Origin: Ctena decussata
Lineage: Eukaryota; Mollusca; Bivalvia; Lucinida; Lucinidae
Reading direction: 5' to 3'
Assembly (NCBI GenBank): GCA_963989385.1
Contig: OZ022512.1
Coordinates: 24,697,899-24,761,898 of the forward strand
DNA length: 64,000 nt
A model generated the notes under the pieces. The model worked only from the letters and a program-made list of their open reading frames with translations, was not told where the DNA came from and ran no database searches. Position numbers and translations under genes: made by a program. Below are positions 32,490-43,240 of the stretch, piece after piece. Numbering within the stretch: the first letter of the stretch is position 1; the number at the start of each line of letters is the position of its first letter.

Positions 32490-34470
32490 TTCAAGTCAGT
32501 TAAGAGTTGGTTGCTGAGGATTCAAATTGGTTGCTCAAGTCTAATACAAAACACGTTTTTTTCTTCAAGATAATTAAAAGTCACACAGCTGTATTTCAAC
32601 ATTGCAATCTAGTTCATTGCACATATAGGATGTTCTGTTTGAAATTCAGTTAAGGTTTGAGCGCTGTTTAAATTTAGTCGCTTCAGGCACATATTGGAAG
32701 CTGTGGGCGGATACATAGAGGTTTTCAAGGTATTTTTTTTTAACTCTATCGACTTTATTTTGTCTACATAATTTGTAGGGCATAAAAGATAATCTTAGTG
32801 TAATATGGTCAAAAGTTCCAAATCTCATAAGAGTTCGTTGCTAGGGGCTCCAACCGGTTGCTAAGGAAACATTTATCAACAGATTGTAGAAGTCCGACAG
32901 TTTCTACAACATTGTCTTCATATTTTGTTTCAGGTAGAATATATTCCGGATGGATTCCAGTAAACAGTCTCGAATTCGCTAATAGTTAGTTGCTAAGACG
33001 GGTTGCTAGGGATAAATGTATAAATAATTGTTCTAGAACAAGTGTATATTAGATAGTTTTTTTTTTTTCATCAAATTGTTTAAGTCCAATACTTACGCTT
33101 CAAAAGTATATACAACAGCTAATATAATACATTGTAAATAGAAGATGATTTGTTTGGAATTCTTTCAATAGCTCTGAATCTGTTGGAAGATGGTTGTCAA
33201 GTGCTTAAATCGGTCGCTAAGGACAAATATAAACCCATATTGTTTCAATGATTTTTCAAAGTCAGCCGGCAATGCTTCAAATTGTTTTCAAAGTTTGTTG
33301 CACATAAAAGCTATCCCTTATGAAGTTCAGTACTATGTCTAAAATTTGTTAAGAGAAAGTTGCTAAGTGCTAAGGGTCGTTGCTATGGACAAAATATACG
33401 CCTCTTTTTCAACAATTTGTTATAGTCTGTAACTGGTTTGATAAACATAACTTACAGTTATCTATATAAACATTGATAATAGAAGATATTTCATTTGGAA
33501 TAAACTAAAAAAATCCAAATTTGTTACAAGGTGGTTGCTATGGGCTCAAACTGGTTGCTAAGGACATAAAGATACCCATATATTTCAACAGATTTTCAAA
33601 GTCAGACAGCTGTGCTTTAAATATTACTTCCAACTGTCTTCGTAGTTTGTTGCTCATAACAGATATCCAGAATGAAAGATAATCAAAAGTCTATAATCTG
33701 TTGATAGGAAGTTGCTAAGGACTAAAATTGGTTGCTAAGGACAAATGTATAGACTGGTTTGTCAACAGTTTGTTAAAATCCTTTACTTGTTTGTTAAATA
33801 TAACTAATAATTGTCTGCATAATACATTGATAAAAGAAGATATCTCATTTAGTAATAAGTAAAAATAATCCTAATTTATTAAACGGTGGTTGTTATGGGC
33901 TCAAGCTGGTTGCTAAGGACACCTAGATACCTATATGTTTCAACAGATTTTCAAAGTCAGACAGCTGTGCATTAAATATTACTTTTAATTGTCTTTATAG
34001 TTTGTTGCTCATAACAGATATCCAGAATGAAAGATAATCTAAAGTCTAGAATCTGTTGATTGAAAGTTGCTAAGGACTGAAACTGGTTGCTAAGGACAAA
34101 CGTATACGCAGGTTTTTCAACACATTGTTAATTTTCATAACTTGTTTGTTAAATATTACTTACAATTGTCTGCATAACACATTGCTAATAGAAGATATCT
34201 CATTTGGAATTCAATCAAAAGTTCCAAATTTGTTACAAAAGATGGTTGCTATGGGCTGAAACTGGTTGCTAAGACAAATATAAATGCATCTTTTCAACCA
34301 ATTGAAAATCTATCAGCTGTCCTTTAAATATTTACAACAGTTTTTATCATGATTTATTACACATAATAGCTATTCTTCGTGGAATGAAGTCAAAGGTTTC
34401 AAATCTGTTAAAGGTTGGTTGCTAAGGGCTGAAACTGGTTGCTAAGAATAAAGATATACACATTTCCTTC
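32490..34470 (+). repeat. ~175-bp satellite in a dimeric (~355 bp) higher-order repeat
   Basis: Each monomer has the landmark GTTGCTA.GG.CT.AAA.TGGTTGCTAAGGAC. Landmarks lie at about 32,506, 32,833, 32,987, 33,190, 33,359, 33,530, 33,711, 33,890, 34,068, 34,243 and 34,416, mostly 170-180 apart. In the right half, alternate monomers are more alike: TATGGGCTCAAACTGG at 33,530, 33,890 and 34,243 against TAAGGACTAAAATTGG at 33,711 and 34,068. This indicates a two-monomer unit. The left half is more diverged. Confidence 0.85.
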
Positions 34471-35213
34471 TCAAAAATTACAGAAGTCTATTATCTATGC
34501 TCAAAACAAACCGTTTCGCATATAACAATCAAGATTTACTGCCTCAAAACCCATCAGGTTTGCACAACAAACTCTAATGCTTATCTTTAAAATGCCCAGT
34601 TTTTAGAATATGCTTGCATAAATCTGATGCCATGGCAACGGATTTGATAATTAAGATATAATATTGGATACAATGGCCTGCTAAACTATTTTAACCGAAA
34701 GAATGATCTGAGAAATGCCATATCCAATTCGCGTTTAACGAAACAATAATCATAGTGTTTATATCTATATATTTTCTTTCGACCTTTGATGAAATGACCT
34801 TGACCTTGCCACACTAGCGGTCAAAGTCAATTGTAAAATGAATTTTTAATTACAAACATTTATTTTCTTTCGATAATACCAAAATTTAGTCCCATATCTT
34901 AAACTGTGCCCACCATAAATCACGACTTTTAAAGTTTTCCTTTCTATTTTGAAGCGTTGACCTTTGACCTTTGACCTTGACCTTGAAAAGTGATAGAAAA
35001 AATTCGCAGGAACCATTTTTGAAAACTACTTGTCAAAACAAACATTTTGGTATATAGCATTCCTGATTAACAAAAAGTGGACACGGGATTACATAAGCAA
35101 CTCCACTATAGTGAACCGTTCGAGTTTCTTTGCATGACCACTGTTTACTTCATTTTTCGTTCAGTTGGATACTGTATATCATTGTCTTGATTATCAACTC
35201 AAAACGGAAGTAC

Positions 35214-36275
35214 TTAAAGCAGTCTACAAATACATAAACTGATACACATCAGAGTGACAAAGTGTAGCTTTATGCCCTTCATTAAACCGGAAGCAGCAGC
35301 TCTCGCTCGTTTAGTGAAATAAGATGGGTACTCGACTTTTTCTTCCGGATTGAATGGCTGGTCGAATGATTTTCTGCACGTGTGAGGCGTGGAAGGCAAT
35401 AGTTTGTGACATGTCTTGTCACGTGTAGATGACGTAGGGCATACCTCGTTGAGGGAGGTTTTAGCAAGTAATATATTTGATCCCAAGCATTTGTTACCGC
35501 TTTCTTCTTCAAATATGCTTGAGTTAGCGAATCTTTCAAAGAGCCAACTGAGTTTACAATCACACTGGAGCGATACGTTTGAAATGTCGAAATGCACACC
35601 ATTGTCTGCGAAAGTAAATAACGTTCCACAATGCCATTGCTTCATGCGAGTATTTTGAACAGCAAATGACTGTATTCCTTTAATCCTTGAAATTCCATCA
35701 ACAAGAAATTGATCAATTTCACAGTTATCAATTTTAAAATCTCCGATGTTTTCAAGCTTTAAAAACGCAAATGGCCGAATGATGGAAATGTTCGTAGAAA
35801 TAAACTGTATCCTGTCTGTGTTGGTTACATTATGAAAGGAATATGATTTTAGTTCTCCAATTTTTGACGATTTGAAGTCAATTCTTGTTACATTATTTAG
35901 ATTTGAGAACGCATTTCCTTCTATGACACCAGCGTCGAAGTTTTCAAAGACAAGTGACGTCATATTCTTAAGTTCGGCAAATGAACACGCTCTAACAGTT
36001 TCGACAGTTGTTCCTGATATCCGTATTTCTTGCAGATCTGAAAAACCTTTGAAGGCGTTGATGGGTATATGGTCTATCGCAGAATTTATAAGTTGAAACT
36101 TCCTCACTTTTTCAGATATTCCGTCAGGGAATACGTCACTTCCGACGCACGTGACATCAAATCCTTGGCAATCACACAGGAACGGGCACTCAGCTGCAGT
36201 TATGCCTTCATAGCTGTGAATGAATCTGATCATGTCAAGAAATAGCAGGAAAAGGGCTGTGTGTCTCAGAGTCAT
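35214..36275 (-). CDS. Secreted/surface leucine-rich-repeat protein
   Basis: A 353-aa protein. I chose the ATG at 36,273-36,275 because a strong splice acceptor (ATTTATCTTTTCAG, exon from 36,278) lies three bases upstream, so the longer open frame is intron. An N-terminal signal peptide (about 1-22) is followed by an LRRNT cap (CPFLCDCQGFDVTC, 30-43), six or seven degenerate 24-residue LRRs (about 57-215), and an LRRCT cap starting CDCKLSWLFERF (238-249) with further Cys at 263, 279, 289 and 300. Several N-x-S/T sites suit extracellular location. The C-terminus ends in a hydrophobic stretch (about 336-353) after a small-residue AAASG segment, as in a GPI-anchor signal; a short membrane tail is the alternative. 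No TIR or kinase domain. Binding partner unknown. 5' UTR exon(s) and promoter were not located. Confidence 0.85.
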   Translation of the reverse strand: MTLRHTALFLLFLDMIRFIHSYEGITAAECPFLCDCQGFDVTCVGSDVFPDGISEKVRKFQLINSAIDHIPINAFKGFSDLQEIRISGTTVETVRACSFAELKNMTSLVFENFDAGVIEGNAFSNLNNVTRIDFKSSKIGELKSYSFHNVTNTDRIQFISTNISIIRPFAFLKLENIGDFKIDNCEIDQFLVDGISRIKGIQSFAVQNTRMKQWHCGTLFTFADNGVHFDISNVSLQCDCKLSWLFERFANSSIFEEESGNKCLGSNILLAKTSLNEVCPTSSTRDKTCHKLLPSTPHTCRKSFDQPFNPEEKVEYPSYFTKRARAAASGLMKGIKLHFVTLMCISLCICRLL

Positions 36276-36292
36276 TTTCTGAAAAGATAAAT
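36276..36292 (-). promoter_or_regulatory. Splice acceptor upstream of the LRR gene start
   Basis: On the minus strand, ATTTATCTTTTCAG precedes AAAATGAC. The polypyrimidine tract and CAG place the exon start at 36,278, three bases before the ATG, so a non-coding upstream exon is expected. Confidence 0.75.
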
Positions 36293-36501
36293 ATATGTCA
36301 GCTGACTTTCGAGAGAAGAAAAAAGACAAGAGCAGTCTGATCAGAGTCTGCCGCGCTTGGAGTCTTGTAATTGGGGCGATTCCATATATACGCAAAATTA
36401 GTATGACACATTCTCAATACGCACCAGCGTATTTGGATATAGGCATTTACGACCATGGTCTGCTAAATGTATATTTATTTCTCATTATCCAAAGACTAAA
36501 G

Positions 36502-36704
36502 TCAGCCCCCGATATCTCGAGCATACATATCTCAAAATATCTTCTTGTATCAAAGACTATATTTTCTATTCTTATTTACCTTTGAACTCCTGTTATCTCA
36601 AACTACTGATTTCTCAAAGTAAATTTTCTGGTACCAGAAAATTTACTTTTAGATATCAGTAGTTTGTGGTGAACATTGACTTTGAGATATCGAGAGTTGA
36701 CTCA
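36502..36704. mobile_element. GATATCTCGA-ended foldback element with strong inner hairpin
   Basis: The outer ends pair loosely (GTCAGCCCCCGATATCTC at 36,502 with GAGATATCGAGAGTTGAC to 36,704). The inner part, 36,599-36,666, is a near-perfect palindrome centred on GGTACC, with arms reading CAAACTACTGAT and AAAGTAAATTTTCTGG. No coding sequence. Confidence 0.7.
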
Positions 36705-37003
36705 TATCAAGACTCGTGATCAAGCTGTGCTAAAGCGCATGCCGGTCTGATTCGTATCTGTTTGCACACTATATAAATCATTTCCCCCTATCTTTATAAA
36801 AGTTGATCACTGAGTGAAAGAAACATTTTCGATTCGCTGTCTTAATTGATGGCTTAAATTGTAGCATATTTCACAAACTTTACTATTTTACTAGTTTGAT
36901 ACCGAGATTTATATTAATGCAAACAGCAACAATTCACAAACTAAGCTTTCAAATTTGTCACACACGTGCACGTGCTGATGTCGCAGCCACTGTTCTCAAA
37001 TAT

Positions 37004-37626
37004 TGAGCCGAGACACGACAAAACCAACAAAGTGGCATGTGCGCCCAGCGAAGACTGATCAGCCTGGGCGGTCGCCCAGTCTGATGTCTTCGTTGTACGC
37101 AGGGAGCTACACTGTAAAATTGCGCTTAGCTATAAAACACAAGTGGTTACATGTTTAGGTGTAAACATGTTTAGGAATATGTCGTATAGCTCAACCGTAC
37201 ATGATGTACGCCTTTGCTATTATTTTCCCAGACAAAGTCTGCTAAACACGTTTTATTCTGTCACGCGTTTCGGATGATGAATCCATCCTCTCTTTTCCCC
37301 GTTGAATAACGAAAAAAAGAGACGAGAATGTTGACAGTAGAAATTTTCAAAATAAAAGGTAAGTATAACCAGTTTTGTACATGTGTAATTTCTAAACATA
37401 AACCTAAACATGTTGCAAATTGAACATGTTACGATTTAAACACATAAAAAATCGGAATGCATTTTTTGTTAAGAATCTAAGCACGTTTTTACAGTGTAGC
37501 TTAGATTCTTAGCTACCCTTTAGACGCACAGCAAAGACTCTGATCAGACTGGTCGGATGTCCAGGCTGATCTGTGTCGTCGCGCGGCGCACATGCCACTT
37601 TGTTGGTTTTGTCGTGGCGCGGCTCA
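37004..37626. mobile_element. Foldback MITE family A, copy 3, split by a nested element
   Basis: The left part (37,004-37,109) begins TGAGCCGAGACACGACAAAA. The right part (37,497-37,626) ends GTCGTGGCGCGGCTCA. Removing 37,110-37,498 restores a normal-length family A copy across GGAGCTA/GCTTAGATTC. Confidence 0.88.
37110..37496. mobile_element. Nested TA-flanked MITE, 387 bp
   Basis: Inverted ends CACTGTAAAA (37,110) and TTTTACAGTG (to 37,496), with weaker pairing into GCGCTTAG/CTAAGCACG. The dinucleotide TA is duplicated on both sides (37,108-09; 37,497-98), as for Tc1/mariner-type integration. The interior repeats ACATGTTTAG several times. It interrupts a family A MITE and is therefore younger than it. 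Confidence 0.85.
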
Positions 37627-38066
37627 TATCGTTTCTATCGTTAGTTAATAAATAAGGATTGTGTTAGCGTGATAAGATAGCGTGCAAATTTCAAACAAAA
37701 TTCAGCCTTCCACTCGGGTCTGGAGTTCGGGATGATGACAAGGAAGGACAACTCGGACTTAAACTGAAAATAAAAGTAAAAATAAATACCTTTATAATAC
37801 AAAGATGACTGCTACTCCACCGCTTTTCTTCTTGTGTGTGTCTGGTACATTCAATCACATTCACATGACTTTCAACGTTCTTACTTGTAGTAAAGTCTAA
37901 AGACCATGCTTAGTGATTCAAATATTTCTTCATTTCGTACGAACTTTGGCACTGGCAGTAGCTATAGCTACTTTAACAGAGAGAACTTATGAGCAGTTCT
38001 GTTTTGGAAAATGAAAGTACTTGAAGTGAGTGAACTGTCATAGCTTTTTGTAGTGCGGATCTAGTA

Positions 38067-38405
38067 CAAGGGCCGTATTTATAAAACGACTTAAGTGGTT
38101 GCTATGCTGTTGCTAAGGCTGAATTTCTTTCAGTTCAGTTCAGTTCAATTCTCTTATCGACGTTACCCAAGTGGCTCAACGGTACGTAACCATAGTTGCA
38201 CACACTTGGCGCCGTGTGACCGTCCAATGGCTGAATTTCTATGAAGGAGATTCCCCACAACTATGAAATTGGCTCCGGATGAACAGTCTTTTTCAGACTA
38301 TGTCTCCAGAGCAAATTTCATAGTTGTAGGGAATCTCCAACATAGAAATTTAGCCTTAGCAACAGCATAGCAACCACTTAAGTGGTTTTATAAATACGAC
38401 CACGG
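38067..38405. mobile_element. ACTTAAGT foldback MITE, copy with an insertion
   Basis: Same family as 20,174-20,433, with ends CAAGGGCCGTATTTATAAAA and its complement. A 100-bp retroposon plus a 12-bp duplication interrupts the left arm at GGCTGAATTTCT; the copy at 20,174 shows the empty site. Confidence 0.88.
38129..38228 (-). mobile_element. 100-bp SINE-like retroposon
   Basis: Flanked by an exact 12-bp target duplication, GGCTGAATTTCT (38,117-38,128 and 38,229-38,240). On the minus strand it ends in a pentamer tail, ATTGAACTGAACTGAACTGA, as in SINEs and LINEs with short tandem 3' tails. Its body GAGCCACTTGGGTAACGTCG is shared with 24,668-24,760. No clear tRNA head. It may be a minimal SINE or the 3' end of a LINE. 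Confidence 0.8.
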
Positions 38406-38529
38406 GAGGCTACTTCTTTCGTCTCATTATCTGGGATCGAAGTGGCCTTATATTTGTCAAAAAGCTGAAAGTCTACAAAGCTATGGTACTGCCAGCCTTT
38501 TTAACCACCTTAGTTTCCGTTTCTTGACC

Positions 38530-39400
38530 AGGGTCAGGAGTCATCATATTCTCCAATGGCATCTTGGATCTTTCTGCGAACCCCCTCGTTGGTTACGTGG
38601 TTCTTGTACGAAATGTTCAATAACCTTCGGTAGCATCTCATCTTAAAGACCTGCGCTCTTTTCTCTAATTGTACTATCAAAACCCACAGAAATATGGAAA
38701 TGACAAGGGAGCGCATGTTTCACCTTTTAACCCAGAGATATGTTGTTATCTCTCCAAATTCGCGTCAGCTTTGTAAGAGCTGAAGTGGTTTGTGCAATCC
38801 TTAAATATCCCTCCTGTTTAGAGCCATCATTTGAGACAACTGCCCTAAAGTATTTGAAGCTTGTTACTGTACCCAGCTTCTTCCTTTTTAGCTTGAACTC
38901 CCGCTGGATGCCATTGGCACTGTTTGTCATCAGTTTGGTTTTTCCAGCACGGATCTCCATCTTATACCTTGTGCAGGTTTTGTCGAGACTTTCAACTAGG
39001 GCTTCTAGGTTCTGTTCTTCCTCAGCCAGAGCGTCTGTGTCATCGGCAAGAGGACGGGTGACAGAATACATCTTTGCCTTACTCCCAACTGTTTTTTCTG
39101 AACCATTCTACCGTGCTGCCATTCACCAGGACTGCACTTATAGCCTTGTAGAGGTGCTGAGTGTTGCGAACTAGATTTGCACTGATATTCTACTTTTCCA
39201 TAGTTATACCCTGTTAAAGGCTTTTTGAAATATACAGCTCTTGCTGATGTTGAAGATACTTTTCACACAGAGATCTAAGGTTTAAGGTCTGTTCTGTAGT
39301 GCTCCTACCAGCTCTGAACCCACCCTGGAGATAGGCTGGCTATGTCACCAGAATGCCTGACAAACGATTACCGAAAATAATTCTATGGAGAGTTTCAATA
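38530..39400 (-). pseudogene. LINE reverse-transcriptase relic (3' half of RT)
   Basis: Minus-strand frames give a decayed non-LTR RT. Near 39,055 there is an (L)ADDTDAL catalytic box, where the usual FADD has become LADD after a broken RQGC.LSP region. Then come KMEIRAGKTKLM, a VTSFKYF..VVS block, LT.L..IW and, after a frame break at ~38,720, MRSLVISIFL and MRCYRRLLNISYKNHVTNE. Further upstream (39,170-39,400) lies a degraded GFR.GRST.EQ..NLR-like stretch. The endonuclease is missing. A related, worse relic is at 6490-7085. Confidence 0.75.
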
Positions 39401-40249
39401 CGGAAATAACAAAATGCGATACAAACTAGAGAGAAGCTTGACAATGCCAAAAATGGTGCGTCCCCTCAAAACAAGTCTACAGCTGCCTTTATGGTACTCA
39501 GTTGCAATATGAGAAAACAGGTTTAAAAGCATATATGAACTGGGCATGCTCAGACAAGCCTGCGCAAATTTGCAATATGATCGAAGCATGCAAAGTTTAC
39601 CTAGACGATGTGTTTTCCTTGGAGATTTAAAAAAAAAATGATCTGTGGATACCATGAATAACGTGTGTATAAGCATAGGGTGGTCTGGTCTGGTCGTCGG
39701 TACATTGAATATGCCACAGTAAAGGTTTCTCACTTATAACTTGATTTGCATCTGATAAAAAGGTGCCTTAACGTATCTACAGAGAAGACTCGTACCAGCC
39801 TGTCTAGCGGGACACTTCCTTTTGTGCCTGTATATTACTCGGGGTCATTACAGCGAAAACCAAAGGCTCTGATCAGAATGCGCGAATGCGCAGTTTGATC
39901 TGAGCCGTTGTTGTTAGCATATATGTCAAATCCCCGTTGTACATAGTCATTGTAGACTGCATTCTTAAAACTTCAAGTGATTGTTCCCGCCTGCTATAGA
40001 CTGTACACCAAGAGCTGTCTTCCGTTTTCATTCCCATATTTGGCCAGTGTGAACTTTGCAAGTCTACATTAATATACACACCCACAAGCAATCTGTGGGC
40101 GAAAACAGGCACTGAGAAATTGTTTTCGGAAATTTCCCCATTTATAGGCAGACAACTCTGAAACGGCTGTAAATAGAGCATCGACTTTGATGCGACGTTT
40201 TTTCAATACGTAAAATTTTGAACAAACATGCATGTACCATATCAAAATA
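39401..40249. other. Unassigned DNA
   Basis: No gene recognised. At 39,864-39,912 a GGCTCTGATCAGAATGCGCG hairpin resembles the inner hairpin of the family A MITEs and may be a solo fragment. Confidence 0.45.
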
Positions 40250-40487
40250 TGAGACGCGACACGACAAAACCAACAATGTGGTTGTGTGCCCAGTGAAGAC
40301 TCAAATCATCCTGGGCAGCCGGCCAGTTTTATCAGACTCTTCGTTAAGTGCTCAAAGGGTAGCTAAGGGTCTAAGCTACCTTCATGCGGACAGCGATGAC
40401 TCTGATCAGACTGGGCGGATGCCCAGGCTGATCTGAGTCTGCGCCGGGCGCACAACCACATTGTTGGTTTTGTCGTGTCGCGGCTCA
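40250..40487. mobile_element. Foldback MITE family A, copy 4
   Basis: Ends TGAGACGCGACACGACAAAA and TTTTGTCGTGTCGCGGCTCA. Both internal hairpins are present, with the GTAGCTAAGGGTCTAAGCTA centre. Complete and empty. Confidence 0.88.
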
Positions 40488-40756
40488 TATATGTCAGGTA
40501 TGGGTGTGCTGGTCATTATGGTACTCTGATGCATTACCAAAACTTATAAGTCTCTCTCTCTGTCTCTCTCTCTCTAGGGTGGTCGGATCGGGTGATGGTG
40601 CTGGGTATCAGTGCCGGGGCGTCTTACTAATTTAAATAACCTACTGTGCTTGCAGTAGGTGCGGGTGGGCTTGCTTGGCCAATTTGTCTCTCGCCTATCA
40701 TATCTTTTTTTCTTTCTCCCTCTCTACGGAAGACGGCCCGATACAGACTGAAATAG

Positions 40757-40926
40757 GAGCGGCTGTAGTGTAGTGGATAACACTCCGGGCTACCAATCCA
40801 GGGGTCGCATGATCGATCCCTCGCTTCTCCGGTCTTTCGGATGAGACTTTAAACCGAGGTCCCGTCTCCATATGACCTCGTTGTTGGCGGGACGTTAAAC
40901 CCGAGTTCACTCACTCACTCACTCAC
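40757..40926 (+). mobile_element. tRNA-derived SINE, family B, full-length copy
   Basis: The head GCGGCTGTAGTGTAGTGGAT (A box) and GGGTCGCATGATCGATCC (B-box region) precede a body with CTTTCGGATGAGACTTTAAA, CGAGGTCCCGTCTCCATATG, ACCTCGTTGTTGGCGGGACG and TTAAACCCGAGTTC, then a (TCAC)n tail. A second, inverted copy lies at 46,956-47,093. The minus-strand frame here is a by-product. Confidence 0.85.
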
Positions 40927-41061
40927 AGACTGAAATACCGGCTCAAAGGGTCGTTAAACCCAAAACAACCAACCAACTCTATGCGTGTGTACATGTATAT
41001 ATTATTAGCGCGACAGTATGAATTTAAAGACAAGTTTGTTTGCTGTTCACGAGAGCATTAA

Positions 41062-42035
41062 TGAGCCGCGGCACGGCAAAACCAACAAAGTGACTTGTGC
41101 GCCCAGCGAACACTAATATCAGTCAGAGCATCCGCCCAGTCTGATCAGCCTTCGCTGTCGGCATGAAGGTAGCTTAGACCCAAAGACTCTGATCAGACTG
41201 GATGGATGCCAAGGCTGATCTTAGTTTAGTTTAATCATATTTTATTGCCTTTGAAACAAGCAATGGGGTTGGGCTACAAGTTCTCACAACATTAGTTACA
41301 GCCCTTCCCCTACATCATATTTACAATACGTTAACATGGCAACTATACAGAAAGAGAATAACTAAATATATGGATGAAGAACAAACATGTAAGTATAATT
41401 ATACATACGCATTATACATATGCCAACACATGCATATACATGTAGGTACATGCACAAGCATGCACATACATGCACATATGAATTGCATAGGCATTTAAAT
41501 ATATCAAGATATAGAATGATATAAAGGTGATAAAGTAAATAAATAGTATAACTAAGTGAATACGACTAAAAGGAAACGAGAAAAAAGGAAGAAAAAAAAG
41601 AAGAGAGAACATAGAGAGATTGGCGATGCCGCTCGAAGAGGGATCCCAGGAACGCGCGAACAGAGCGCTCCCAATCCAGCAAATGCATCAGCGCAGACCG
41701 ATCAGATTCTTTACTTTCCCAAACATCCGCAGAATTTATTAATAGGAAACAATCTGATCAGTCAGCGCAGATGCATAGGCTGGTCCAGCTCTCTCCGCCC
41801 CGCAGTACATGAGACCCCGCTCCAGGCTGCACCGCTCTTGAGATTCCCCTGTGCTGAACTGCCTGTGCTCTAGAAGGCCAACGGAAGGGTTGGTATATAG
41901 TGAGGGCAGCACCTGAAAAAGAAAGAGAAATATAAGATTGTTTCTTGGAAAAATGCCTATGTTCATGAGGACAACTGATCTTAGTCTCCGCTGGGTACAC
42001 GGGCCACATTGTTGGTTTTGTCGTGTCGTGGCTCA
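41062..42035. mobile_element. Foldback MITE family A, copy 5, split by a retroposon
   Basis: The left part begins TGAGCCGCGGCACGGCAAAA at 41,062. The right part ends GTCGTGTCGTGGCTCA at about 42,035. Removing 41,225-41,984 rejoins CTGATCTTAG to TCTCCGCTGGG, giving a standard copy. Confidence 0.88.
41225..41974 (-). mobile_element. 750-bp non-LTR retroposon (LINE 3' end), minus strand
   Basis: Flanked by an exact 10-bp target duplication, CTGATCTTAG (41,215-41,224 and 41,975-41,984). On the minus strand it ends AGGCAATAAAATATGATTAA, ACTAAA, similar to the tail of the CR1-like LINE (GAATAAAATATGTTTAAACC). It also has a polypyrimidine tract in a comparable place (41,575-41,605). No RT frame: a 5'-truncated LINE insertion or SINE. 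The alternating CATGCACATA microsatellite at 41,420-41,480 explains the short frames. Confidence 0.8.
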
Positions 42036-43240
42036 TTTTGTCTCTGAAAGTAGTAACAGTGATAACCCTGTTACGGCTTATTTTGTGGTAATTTCGATTA
42101 GTAGTCAGGACGCTGAACCCGAAAAAACACAACTTTAATGCCCCGGCGATTCGAAAGGAAATTTTTTCCATATTTGATAAGTAGAACATTTGGGCTTTAT
42201 GATAGGGTATGATGTGCTTTGCAAAACAGGACCCTGTACATAAAATAACATTTTTTTACCCCCACCCCTCTTAAGCCTTGGTTTGCTAAAAATGAAAACG
42301 TTATGATTCTGTCCTGTATGAGATGCATACAGTAGTCCTGATTAGATCATAAACTGATTTATTTGTATGCACACTATCAGTTTTTGGCTTGCGGCCCAAA
42401 GGCCGCAAGCCTTATAGATTGAAAAGCTCGTTCCGGTTTGAGACTGGATTGTTCATGTTTTCCTTCACTTATACGGGCGTTTCATCACAATAATCAGAGA
42501 ACTCGCCCGATTTTGTCTATTTATATCCATATCAGGTTTACCGCATCTGCTAAAAATAATGATGGAATTTTGTTCTATTTTTGGTCGCATTGTCGCCAAC
42601 AGTCGGCACTTTCCGTATCCACGACTCTCAGCATACAAGTATACGCTTTTCCCAAAAAGCTTGCTATCTTTATTTTGCAGCGGCGTTGGGCGAAAAAAGG
42701 GCCTTAGAGAATTGTGTAATGTATTTACTTAGAGCAGTCACCACACTCGAGCTAAAGCATCTGTGCAGACTGACCAGGGTCTTTCTTTTTCGGCAGATCC
42801 AAAAATATATCATGCTAACTGAGATAGATTTACCAGATTGTGCTGAAGCGTGGGCCGATTTTAATGGCTGATTCTATCAGTCATTCAGTGCTGTCACAAG
42901 CGTATTTTGGAAAGTGGCTTTCACAGCTGTATTCTTCCGCTCAGAAACGAAGTGATCGTAAGTTCATTTCGCTGACGAACATCTGGAATTGAAACTAAGT
43001 TTTGTACGAAGTTAAGTGAGAACTTATATAACGTATTCTTGTGCAGCCTTAGACATAATTATTTATGTAGTTCTGTAGAATGATAAGTATACAACCACTG
43101 ACATCAGCGGTCAAAAAATATAACGAATACAAACTGAATACTAAAAAATCAATCCGCCAATTACCATATTCGCCCCCTTTAAGCGCAGCTGTCTCTTTAA
43201 GCGCCCCTCATATTTTATCAAGTAAAATAAACGGGCTGCC
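42036..43240. other. Unassigned DNA with one perfect small hairpin
   Basis: At 42,386-42,411, GGCTTGCGGCC-CAAA-GGCCGCAAGCC forms a perfect 11-bp GC-rich stem. No gene or element is recognised in the rest; open frames at 42,438-42,871 have no known domain. Confidence 0.5.

Larger units (their letters stand above)
30257..35106. mobile_element. Large TIR element, ~4.85 kb, carrying a satellite
   Basis: The ends pair over about 150 bases: GTGGAGTTGCTTATGT (30,257) with its complement to 35,106, then CCCGTGTCCACTTTTTGTTA, CAAAATGTTTGT, ATGGTTCCTGCGAATTTTTT and AAGGTCAAGGTCAA in the same inward order on both sides. TA flanks both ends (30,255-56; 35,107-08). No transposase frame is present. The interior holds a family A MITE and the ~175-bp tandem array. 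It stops about 105 bases short of the LRR gene's stop codon. The size is unusual for a non-autonomous element. Confidence 0.8.

Noticed and set aside
32490..34470. Possible tandem gene family or exon repeats
   Set aside because: Monomers have stops in all frames and differ by indels; this is satellite DNA.
36276..36395. 40-residue N-terminal extension of the LRR protein
   Set aside because: A splice acceptor lies just before the internal ATG, which starts a proper signal peptide; the extension is probably intron.
38740..39174. 144-aa plus-strand frame
   Set aside because: It lies opposite the LINE RT relic, which carries the recognisable motifs.
41412..41612. Minus-strand frame with repeated MYMHVHA-like residues
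   Set aside because: Translation of a CATGCACATA microsatellite inside the retroposon insert.
41758..42189. 143-aa minus-strand frame
   Set aside because: It spans the junction between the retroposon and the MITE; no domain and no expected coding origin.
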